From NCBI RefSeq assembly GCF_028826155.1, contig NZ_JAQGPN010000001.1:2237501-2301500 (forward strand): 64,000 nucleotides of DNA, in the 5' to 3' direction. Both the position numbers and the translations under genes were made by a program. This DNA is from Mesorhizobium shangrilense. Lineage in GTDB: Bacteria; Pseudomonadota; Alphaproteobacteria; Rhizobiales; Rhizobiaceae. The notes below the pieces were generated by a model that was not told where the DNA came from, searched no databases, and worked only from the letters and a program-made list of their open reading frames with translations. The first letter of the stretch is position 1. Every line of letters begins with the position of its first letter. Shown here in pieces: positions 53,209 through 61,062 of this stretch.

Positions 53209-53398
53209 GCGTTGCTCCGAGTTTGGTCCCGATCATCTGTATGGCCGAAGACATGGCAAGGGAAATGTTCTGTCCAGCCGCGCGAAAAAGCCCTGCTGGC
53301 CCATTGCGTCGGCAGGCCAGTAGCAATCACGCTGTACGCATCAGATGCGATTTGGTAGGACCAGATTGCATCTTTGAGCCAGTGACGTGGAGGAGCGC

Positions 53399-54595
53399 GT
53401 GCACACCCAGGCCAGCGCCGGCAAGACAGCCGGCATTCCGTTCGACCAGCATCGCGTCGACCGCATCATGGAGGAGCATGGGCTAGACGTGCTCGTGGCG
53501 ACATCGAAGCACAACGTCCAGTACATGCTGGGCGGCTACAAGTTCATCTTCTTCTCGGCTATGGATGCGATCGGCCACAGCCGCTACCTGCCGGTGGTCA
53601 TCTACCGGAAGGGCAAGCCGGAGCAGGCGGCTTACGTCGCCAACAAGATGGAGGGCGCCGAGAACGCGGTGCACCCGTTCTGGACACCCACCTTGCACGC
53701 CAATTGCTGGGGCAGCGTGGACGCGGCCGAGCAGGCGGCGAAGCACCTGAAGAGCCTCAATCTCGGAAACGCGCGGATCGGCATCGAGCCCGCCTTCCTG
53801 CCGTCCGACGCGCATGCGGTGCTGGCGGCGTCGCTGGGCTATACGCATCTTGTCGACGCCACCGGTGCGTTCGAGCGCATCCGCGCGATCAAGACGCCGG
53901 AGGAACTGAACGTCATGCGCCAGGCCTCCGAGCGCATCACGGACTCGATGCTGGCCGTCTTCGCGGCATCCGAGGAGGGCTCGACCAAGGAGGACATCGT
54001 CGAGGCGCTTCGCCGCGAGGAAACCAACCGTGGCCTGCAGTTCGAGTACTGCCTGATTACGCTGGGCTCCAACTTCAACAGGGCAGTGTCTGCGCAGGCA
54101 TGGAAGAAGGGCGAGGTGATGTCGCTCGACTCGGGCGGCAACTACAAGGGCTACATCGGCGATCTCTGCCGCATGGGCATCCTGGGCGAGCCGGACGCCG
54201 AACTCGAAGACCTGATGGCCGACATCCTCGAGGTGCAGGAGGCGGCGATATCGCGGGCGAAAGCCGGAAACCTGGGCGGCGATGTCGTCGCCGGCGGCGA
54301 GGACGCGCTGCGCAAGAAGACGCACATCGCCCCGTTCACCGACTTCTTCACCCACGGCATGGGCCTGATCACCCACGAGGCGCCCTTCCTGATGACCAAC
54401 CATCCGGTTGCCTATGAAGGCGTGGATGCGGCGCGCCGCCTCGAGGCCGGCATGGTCATTTCGGTCGAGACCACGATGCTCCATCCGTCGCGCGGCTTCA
54501 TCAAGATCGAGGATACCGTGGCGATCCACGAGGGCAGGGCCGAACTCGTCGGCGACCGCGGCCGCGGCTGGAACCGGGGCGGAACCACGAGGTAG
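53399..54595 (+). CDS. M24-family metallopeptidase (Xaa-Pro aminopeptidase-like)
   Basis: 398 residues from GTG 53399, which has GGAGGAG directly upstream; GTG 53387 in the same frame has none. A creatinase-type N-domain (about 20-150) precedes the pita-bread domain: MSLDSGGNYKGYIGDLCRMG (two metal Asp), FFTHGMGLITHEAP (His) and VISVETTMLHPSRGFIKIEDTVAI (two Glu). It is divergent from the dipeptidase and peptide ABC operon, so it probably serves proline-containing imported peptides. Confidence 0.9.
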   Translation: MHTQASAGKTAGIPFDQHRVDRIMEEHGLDVLVATSKHNVQYMLGGYKFIFFSAMDAIGHSRYLPVVIYRKGKPEQAAYVANKMEGAENAVHPFWTPTLHANCWGSVDAAEQAAKHLKSLNLGNARIGIEPAFLPSDAHAVLAASLGYTHLVDATGAFERIRAIKTPEELNVMRQASERITDSMLAVFAASEEGSTKEDIVEALRREETNRGLQFEYCLITLGSNFNRAVSAQAWKKGEVMSLDSGGNYKGYIGDLCRMGILGEPDAELEDLMADILEVQEAAISRAKAGNLGGDVVAGGEDALRKKTHIAPFTDFFTHGMGLITHEAPFLMTNHPVAYEGVDAARRLEAGMVISVETTMLHPSRGFIKIEDTVAIHEGRAELVGDRGRGWNRGGTTR

Positions 54596-54865
54596 CGGCG
54601 CGGCGAGACGCACTCCTGTTTGAAGGTGTGGGGGCAAGCGGCGAAAGCCGCGCGGCCCCGAGCCGCGTAGCGGGCCGGGGGCAAGAGGCCATATGCGATT
54701 GCCCCTGCGCCTCCCCGCGTGTTCCCTTGAAGTAAACCCGCGCCTGCGGGATACCTTCCGGACGCGGCAGCGAACGCTTGTTCCACATGCGTGCCGGTCC
54801 GCATCGGTCTCTCGCTTCCACAGGGCGTTCCTGCCGGAAGTCAGCCATTCGGATTGGGAGTGCGC

Positions 54866-56101
54866 ATGGGTGCGGGAATGGTCATCGTCGGGGCGGGAGA
54901 GTGCGGCGCCCGTGCAGCACTTGCCTTGCGCGAGCACGGCTATGTGGGGCCGGTCACTCTGCTCGGGGCGGAAAGCCATGCGCCCTATGAGCGCCCGCCG
55001 CTCTCCAAGGACGCCATCACCGACGAGGACGAGCCGCAGCCGAAGCATGTGGCGCTTGCCGAACGTTTTGCGGAGCAGCGCATCGACCTTCTGACCGCTC
55101 GCCATGCCATCGCCATCGACCGCGAGGCGCAGGTGCTGCGCCTTTCCGACGGCTCGGCAATCGCCTACGACAAGCTGCTGCTGGCAACCGGGGCCATGGC
55201 GCGCCGCCTGCCCATGGCCGAGGCGGCCGGAGAGCGCTGTCTCACGCTGCGCACCTTTGATGACGCGGTCCGCATCCGCGGCCTGCTCGGTCCTGGCGTA
55301 CGCGTCGCCATCGTCGGCGGCGGCTTCATCGGTTTGGAACTTGCCGCAAGCGCCCGCGCCCGCGGGGCGGAGGCCGTGATCATCGAGGCGCAGCCGCGCG
55401 TCCTGATGCGCGGCGTGCCGGAAGCTCTCGCGGCCGTCATCGTCGACCGGCATGGCGAGGCCGGCGCGGAGCTGATCTGCGGGCAGGGCATCTCCTCCAT
55501 TGCGGAAGAGACGGCAGGCGTCGTCATCGAGCTGGAAGGCGGCCGTCGCATCGAGGCCGATTTCGCCGTCATCGGCATCGGCGCGCAGCCGGCAACGCAA
55601 CTGGCCGCCGAGGCCGGGCTCGAGATCGACAACGGCATCGCCGTCGACGGCCTGCTGCGCACCAGCGACGAGAACATTTTTGCGGCCGGGGACTGCTGCT
55701 CGTTCCCGCTGGAGATATACGGCGGACGCCGGGTCAGGCTGGAATCCTGGCGCAACGCGCAGGATCAGGGCGAGCACGCCGCGCGCAGCATGCTCGGCGG
55801 CACCGAGCCTTTCGGCGTGGTGCCCTGGTTTTGGTCGGATCAATACGATCTCACCCTGCAGATCGCGGGCCTCGCCGAGGGAGCCACCGAGGTTGTCCGG
55901 CGCGATCTCGGTGACGGTGCATTCATCCTCTTCCACCTTGCCGACGACGGCCGGCTGATCGCTGCCAGCGGCATCGGACGCGGCAATGCGGTTGCGCGCG
56001 ACATCCGGCTGGCGGAGATGCTGATCGCCAGGGGCGTGAAGCCTGACCCTGCCGACCTCGCCTCGGCCAACGTGAAGCTCAAGGGCCTGCTGAAGGCGTA
56101 G
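54866..56101 (+). CDS. FAD-dependent ferredoxin reductase-type oxidoreductase
   Basis: 411 residues from MGAGMVIVGAGECGARAA; GGGAG lies about 5 bases upstream, and an in-frame ATG at 54791 has no family sequence. FAD Rossmann motif near residue 8, NAD motif VAIVGGGFIGLELAA near 150, and IFAAGDCCSFP near 270. The C-terminal reductase domain matches rhodocoxin/putidaredoxin reductase-type partners of Rieske and 2Fe-2S ferredoxins. No oxygenase is adjacent; the only ferredoxin in the window is the MocE-like protein at 29239. It is about 270 bases after the M24 gene. Confidence 0.88.
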   Translation: MGAGMVIVGAGECGARAALALREHGYVGPVTLLGAESHAPYERPPLSKDAITDEDEPQPKHVALAERFAEQRIDLLTARHAIAIDREAQVLRLSDGSAIAYDKLLLATGAMARRLPMAEAAGERCLTLRTFDDAVRIRGLLGPGVRVAIVGGGFIGLELAASARARGAEAVIIEAQPRVLMRGVPEALAAVIVDRHGEAGAELICGQGISSIAEETAGVVIELEGGRRIEADFAVIGIGAQPATQLAAEAGLEIDNGIAVDGLLRTSDENIFAAGDCCSFPLEIYGGRRVRLESWRNAQDQGEHAARSMLGGTEPFGVVPWFWSDQYDLTLQIAGLAEGATEVVRRDLGDGAFILFHLADDGRLIAASGIGRGNAVARDIRLAEMLIARGVKPDPADLASANVKLKGLLKA

Positions 56102-56323
56102 GAACTGGGCCGTGGGCACATGGACCTGGCGGTGTTGCGATGCATACGCAAAATGAACGTCGTCGGGATCAGCTAGATCACCGCCATATGCGATCTGAGA
56201 GCGACTTCCCGACCTCAGATTTCTTGAGGGTGTTCTTGTGCTTCGGGCAAACTGGACTGATAAACAAGGCCCGACTAGTATGTCGCGCCAGGCTCGCATC
56301 GCTGCTGCACTGCGGAGACCGCG

Positions 56324-58540
56324 ATGGAACGCCGCCTTGCCGCCGTGATGATCGCCGACGTTGCCGGCTACAGCCGGTTGAGCAGGGCCGACGAGGAAGG
56401 TACCCGCGCGCGCTTCCTTTCGGATCTGAACGAAGTCTTTGAGCCTCTGATCTCTCAATTCCATGGGCGATTGGTAAAGACGATGGGCGACGGGCTGCTC
56501 GTCGAGTTTCCAAGCGTCGTTGATGCGCTTCGCTGCGCGGTAGAGGTGCAACGGGCAAAAGCCGAACGCGATAGACATGCTCCTCCAGAACAGCGGCTAA
56601 ACTTTCGCATTGGCGTGAACATCGGCGACGTGATTGTCGAGGGTAACGATATTCACGGCGATGGTGTGAACATTGCCGACCGCATCCAGACACTAGCCGA
56701 ACCCGGCGGGACGGCGATCTCGGGTACGGCCTACGATCACGTCAAGGACAAGGTTCCGTTCGCACTTTCGGCGCTCGGAGAACAGAAGGTAAAGAACATT
56801 CCCGAACCCGTCAGAGTGTATCATGTGGCGGATCGGACGACGGCGAACCGGAGCGTCGCTTCGACGAGAAACGGTCGGCGGAGATACACATGGCTTGCCC
56901 TGGCCGCGGTTGCCATGGTGGGGATCGTATTGACGGCACTGACCTGGCGCCAGTGGCACTTAATTCCGTCTTCCTATGAACAGGCGGGGGCGACACAACC
57001 TTCTCTGGCGGTTCTGCCCTTTGACACGATGGGCGACAGCCAACAACAAGCATACCTCGCCGACGGCTTTTCCGAAGACCTGACAACGGCGCTAGCCCGC
57101 ATCCCCGGCGTGTTTGTCGTCTCCCGCAACGCAGCATTCGCCTACAAGGACCGAACGGTACAACCCACCGAAATCAGCAAAAAGCTTGGCGTACGCTACC
57201 TGCTCGAAGGATCAATTCGGCGCCTTGGAGACGATATTCGGATCAACGCGCAACTTATCGATGGCGAGTCCGCCGGCCATCTGTGGGCCGAGCGTTTCGA
57301 CGGTCAATGGTCGGATGTGTTCACCCTGCAAGATACGGTGGTCGACAGAATTGCGGGTGCGCTCAAGCTGCGGCTTGTGTCCAGCCAAGGCAAAACCGGC
57401 ACTGCCGGCGGCACGAACGACCCGATTGCATACGAAGCCTATCTGCGCGGCTCTGAGCTCGAGGGTAGAGGCACACCCGATGCAATCGTCGACGCGGAAG
57501 CGTTGTATAAGCAGGCACTGACGCTGGACCCTGCCTTTGGGGCGGCTGCCGCGGCCCTGGCTTCCCTCTATTGGAACGCCGACGACGCACGTTCAAAAGC
57601 CCTCGGCTTGAGCTGGAAAGAAATCGTTGAGAAGCGCGGGGAAGCGTTGCGCATGGCGGCAAGATACCCTTCTCCAACCTATTACCAGGTCTCTGCAGAC
57701 CTGCTTGTCAGGGAACGCAAGTCAGACGAAGCGATCAAGCTCTTGCAGCGGGCGATTCCGTTGAACCCGAGCGACGACTGGACCTATGTGGTGCTCAGCG
57801 ACGCTCTCAACTTCAACGGTCGCCCGAGAGAAGCTCGAGCCTACCTCGATGCAGCCATGCGGGTCGACCCTGGCTGGACCGACTGGCGTCACTACCAAGC
57901 CGGCCTTGCCGAATTCGGGCAGGGGCGTTTCAAGGAGGCGATTGACGCGCTTGAAAGGATCAATCCGGACTCGCCCAGTCCGTGGCCAAGGTTTTTCGGC
58001 CAGCATCTGCTCCTGTCCGCCTATGGGCATCTCGGGCATCCCGACAAAGCACGTTCTGTCAAGAGGACGTTGGAGGCCCTGGTCGAGGCCACGGATGGCG
58101 GCGAACTCTGTCAGTTGGTCGCACAACAATATTTTGTCTACATGGATGAGGCAGACATGCTTCGCCTACTCGACGGCCTAACCAAAGCTGGCGTCAGCGC
58201 GCTCCCCTCCAGCGCCGTTCCGAAGCTCGGTGATCGGCTATCAGGTCCGGAGGTTCGGTCGCTCGTTACCGGCCACACGCTTGCCGGCCGCGAAATTGCA
58301 CCGACGGTAAGCGACTTCGGGCTGACCATTTGGCCAAACGGCAAGTTCAACGCATTCTTCGGCCCCGACGGTGTCAGCGGAACGGTCTGGGTGCAGGGTG
58401 ATTTCCTGTGCACGGCAACGGCCGAACGGCTGACGAATTGCGCTGCGGTGTTCCGCAATCCGGTCGGATCGGCGGCTCAACGAAACGAATATCGAGCCGT
58501 CTTCCGCTGGAGCCAGTTGGAGTTCTCGGTCATCAATTGA
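56324..58540 (+). CDS. class III adenylate/guanylate cyclase with membrane span, TolB-like and TPR regions
   Basis: 738 residues. N-terminal cyclase domain (5-170): VMIADVAGYSRLSRADEEGT, TMGDGLLVEFPS, RIGVNIGDVI, GVNIADRIQTLAEPGG. A membrane helix follows (TWLALAAVAMVGIVLTALTW, about 188-208), then SLAVLPFDTMGDSQQQAYLADGFSEDLTTALAR and the GSIRRLGDDIRINAQLID region, then TPR-like repeats to about 600. The last 80 residues (FGLTIWPNGKFNAFFGPDGVSGTVW) are unrecognised. Same architecture class as the 20413-22179 protein but membrane-bound. Looks less GC-rich than its neighbours. Single-gene unit. Confidence 0.9.
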   Translation: MERRLAAVMIADVAGYSRLSRADEEGTRARFLSDLNEVFEPLISQFHGRLVKTMGDGLLVEFPSVVDALRCAVEVQRAKAERDRHAPPEQRLNFRIGVNIGDVIVEGNDIHGDGVNIADRIQTLAEPGGTAISGTAYDHVKDKVPFALSALGEQKVKNIPEPVRVYHVADRTTANRSVASTRNGRRRYTWLALAAVAMVGIVLTALTWRQWHLIPSSYEQAGATQPSLAVLPFDTMGDSQQQAYLADGFSEDLTTALARIPGVFVVSRNAAFAYKDRTVQPTEISKKLGVRYLLEGSIRRLGDDIRINAQLIDGESAGHLWAERFDGQWSDVFTLQDTVVDRIAGALKLRLVSSQGKTGTAGGTNDPIAYEAYLRGSELEGRGTPDAIVDAEALYKQALTLDPAFGAAAAALASLYWNADDARSKALGLSWKEIVEKRGEALRMAARYPSPTYYQVSADLLVRERKSDEAIKLLQRAIPLNPSDDWTYVVLSDALNFNGRPREARAYLDAAMRVDPGWTDWRHYQAGLAEFGQGRFKEAIDALERINPDSPSPWPRFFGQHLLLSAYGHLGHPDKARSVKRTLEALVEATDGGELCQLVAQQYFVYMDEADMLRLLDGLTKAGVSALPSSAVPKLGDRLSGPEVRSLVTGHTLAGREIAPTVSDFGLTIWPNGKFNAFFGPDGVSGTVWVQGDFLCTATAERLTNCAAVFRNPVGSAAQRNEYRAVFRWSQLEFSVIN

Positions 58541-58704
58541 TCGAGCCCATCTTGGCGACCGAAGTCGAGCGAGGCACTTGTTCGATGAATGCCTACGACA
58601 AAGCCGTTTGAACTCCTGCCGGGATGAATTCTGCACCGCGCCACTGCCTGGATCCTGCTCATGATCCTCTCCTGTGGGGGGTAAATGGGCGAAGGCGGAC
58701 CGTC

Positions 58705-60792
58705 TCACTCCACGAACACCTTGACGCTGGCGGCGCGGCCTGCCGCGTCGATCACGGTCAGCGTCGAGAAGCCGGTCGTATCGGGTTGCCAGGTCGCCTG
58801 GCGCCGGCGGATCGGATCAGCGAGCGGCTTGCCGTTCGCCAGCCATCGGAAGGGCGCGCGGCCGCCCTGCAGCTTCAGCACGAGCGGCTGGGCGCCTGAC
58901 ACAAGATCATCGAGTGCGACACGCGCCCCGTCCGGGGGGAACACGATGCGCGGCGCGGGTTCGGTCGCCTTCGAAACCACCAGCCCCGCCTCGTCGGTCG
59001 CAAAGCGCGCCAGCGTCACCGGCAGTTCTCCCTGCTTCTGCTTCACAAGGCCGGGGGGCGGAGAGGGAAGGGCAACCGCCGCCAGTCCCGACCGCTCGAA
59101 GCCCTCGAAAAGAATGGGGGCGGCCGAGACGTAGCCCGAGAGGCCGGGAACCGGCCCGCCGTCGGCCCGGCCGACCCAGACGCCAAGCACGTAGCGGCCG
59201 TCATAGCCGACCGACCAGGCGTCGCGGTAGCCGTAGCTGGTGCCGGTCTTGTAGGCGATCCCGCGCGGCCGCGCGCCCTCCGGCGGCTTTACTCCGGCCA
59301 GCATGTCGGCCACCTGCCACGTGGCATTGGTGTCGAGGATGGCGCCAACGCCGGTCGGGGCGATCTTTTCCGTGCCGTCCCGCAGCACGTTCACCTTGCC
59401 GCCATTGGCGAGGCCGGCGTAGAGCTGCACGAGGTCGCGCAGCGATATGCCCGCGCCGCCGAGGCCGATTGCGAGGCCGGGCGCCTGTTTGTCGGGCAGG
59501 TCGAGGGTGACGCCGGCCTGCCTGAAGCGGGCGATCAGCCGGGTCGGACCGACCGCGTCGAGGAGCCGGATCGCCGGCACGTTGAGCGACAGCTGCAGCG
59601 CCTCCCGTATCGTCACGTCGCCCTGGTAGCTCATGTCGAAATTACGCGGGCGGTAGCCGCCGAAATCGGCCGGCCGGTCCTCGATCATGGTCTCCTGCGC
59701 AATGAGGCCCTGCTCGAAGGCCAGCCCGTAGATGAACGGCTTTAGCGTCGATCCCGGCGAACGCAGCACCCTCGTCATGTCGATCCAGCCGGAGCGGGCG
59801 GAATCGAAGAAGTTGGCGGAGCCGACCTCGCCGAGGATCTCGCCGGTGCGCGCATCCGCCAGCACCATGGCGACCGACAGTTTCGGGCCGAGTTTTTGTG
59901 CCGCGCTGCGGGCGACCGCCTCCAGCCCCTCCTGCACGCTCTTTCGGATGGTGAGACGGTGGCTGAATGCCGACGGATCCTTGCGGAGCGCGGCGTCGGA
60001 CAGGTGGGCCGCAAGTGCGGGGAGGGCAAGGCGCGCCGAGGGTATGGGCTCGACCGCTGCACGTTGCGCCTCGCGTTGCGAAAGGACGCCTGCGCCCACC
60101 ATGCGGTCGAGCACTCTTTCGCGCGCCGCCTGTGCGTTTTCCGGGTTGCGGTCCGGCCGCCGCCGCTCGGGCAACTGGGGCAGGGCGACCAGCATGGCGG
60201 CCTCGGAGACGGAGAGCCGCCTGGGCTCCTTGCCGAAATAGGAGAGCGAGGCGGCGCGCACGCCCTCCAGATTGCCGCCATAAGGCGCCAAGGTCAGGTA
60301 GCGCTGCAGGATTTCGGGCTTCGTCAGCCGCCGCTCGATCTGGAGGGCGCGCAACATCTGCCGCAGCTTCGAGCCGAGACTGCGGTTTTCGCGAGGCTCG
60401 ATCAGCCGCGCCACCTGCATGGAGAGCGTCGAGCCGCCCGACACGATGCGCCCGTTGCCGACGAACTGCATCACGGCGCGGCCGAGCGCCAGCACGTCGA
60501 TGCCGGGATGGTCGAAGAAGCGCTTGTCCTCATAGGCGACCAGCATCCTGACGAAGTCCCGGTCGACCTGATCGACCTCTGTCTTCAATCGCCAGCGGCC
60601 GTCGACAGTGGCGAAGGCGCGCAGCAGCTGTCCGTCGCGATCCAGGACCTCGGTGGAGACGGTCAGCTCCGCCGGCAGCGGCGGCGGATAGACGCGATCG
60701 AGCCGGTCCAGCGCGAAGTATGCGCCGCCGGCCAGAACCACGAGCGAGGCGGTGGCGATAGCGCTGCGGCGGAGCCACTTGCGACCGGTCAT
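58705..60792 (-). CDS. pbpC: penicillin-binding protein 1C
   Basis: Bifunctional peptidoglycan glycosyltransferase/transpeptidase-like protein, 695 residues. N-terminal anchor (ATASLVVLAGGAYFALDRL), transglycosylase motif LVAYEDKRFFDHPGIDVLALGRAV, transpeptidase SPGSTLKPFIYG (SxxK), LSLNVPAIR (SxN) and AYKTGTSYGYRDAW (KTG), then the C-terminal PBP1C beta domain. All catalytic motifs are present. It is directly downstream of the alpha-2-macroglobulin gene, the known pairing in which the A2M protein is thought to guard the periplasm. A palindromic repeat lies between them. Confidence 0.95.
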   Translation of the reverse strand: MTGRKWLRRSAIATASLVVLAGGAYFALDRLDRVYPPPLPAELTVSTEVLDRDGQLLRAFATVDGRWRLKTEVDQVDRDFVRMLVAYEDKRFFDHPGIDVLALGRAVMQFVGNGRIVSGGSTLSMQVARLIEPRENRSLGSKLRQMLRALQIERRLTKPEILQRYLTLAPYGGNLEGVRAASLSYFGKEPRRLSVSEAAMLVALPQLPERRRPDRNPENAQAARERVLDRMVGAGVLSQREAQRAAVEPIPSARLALPALAAHLSDAALRKDPSAFSHRLTIRKSVQEGLEAVARSAAQKLGPKLSVAMVLADARTGEILGEVGSANFFDSARSGWIDMTRVLRSPGSTLKPFIYGLAFEQGLIAQETMIEDRPADFGGYRPRNFDMSYQGDVTIREALQLSLNVPAIRLLDAVGPTRLIARFRQAGVTLDLPDKQAPGLAIGLGGAGISLRDLVQLYAGLANGGKVNVLRDGTEKIAPTGVGAILDTNATWQVADMLAGVKPPEGARPRGIAYKTGTSYGYRDAWSVGYDGRYVLGVWVGRADGGPVPGLSGYVSAAPILFEGFERSGLAAVALPSPPPGLVKQKQGELPVTLARFATDEAGLVVSKATEPAPRIVFPPDGARVALDDLVSGAQPLVLKLQGGRAPFRWLANGKPLADPIRRRQATWQPDTTGFSTLTVIDAAGRAASVKVFVE

Positions 60793-60830
60793 GACGCTCT
60801 CCGCCGCATCGCCGGGATCGCTTGAGCCGG

Positions 60831-60992
60831 GTCACCCCCCTCTGTTCTGCCGGACATCTCCCCCACAAGGGGGGAGATCCGCTTGCAACACGACTTTCGC
60901 CAACCGCCAACGTTGCCGAATGCTCGAGACGGCTTGAGCTGCCGATCTCCCCCCTTGAGGGGGAGATGTCCGGCAGGACAGAGGGGGGTAAC
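60831..60992. repeat. rhizobial-type intergenic palindromic element, two inverted 48-bp copies
   Basis: Bases 60831-60878 and the reverse complement of 60945-60992 agree at 45 of 48 positions. Each copy also contains its own short CTCCCCC...GGGGGAG palindrome. The ~66 bases between the arms are unrelated. I recognise the ACCCCCCTCTG...CTGCCGGACATCTCCCCC sequence as a widely dispersed intergenic repeat in Mesorhizobium-type genomes (RIME-like). It fills most of the 270-base gap between pbpC and the A2M gene and may act as an mRNA stem or mark past mobility. Confidence 0.85.
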
Positions 60993-61062
60993 GTAGAGCA
61001 CCGGCCCAGCCTTGCTTTCAGGTTCGAGGCGATAGGGCATTGCAGATCCTACGCAGGCCCTC

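Noticed and set aside
53353..53363. TGGTAGGACCA as a FadR-type GntR operator between the peptidase genes
   Set aside because: It fits TNGTNNNACNA, but about four such matches are expected by chance in 64 kb and no GntR gene is near.
54600..54865. Possible gene or RNA between the M24 peptidase and reductase genes
   Set aside because: Only shadow frames and GC-rich short repeats are seen; no ribosome-binding site with a plausible protein or tRNA-like fold.
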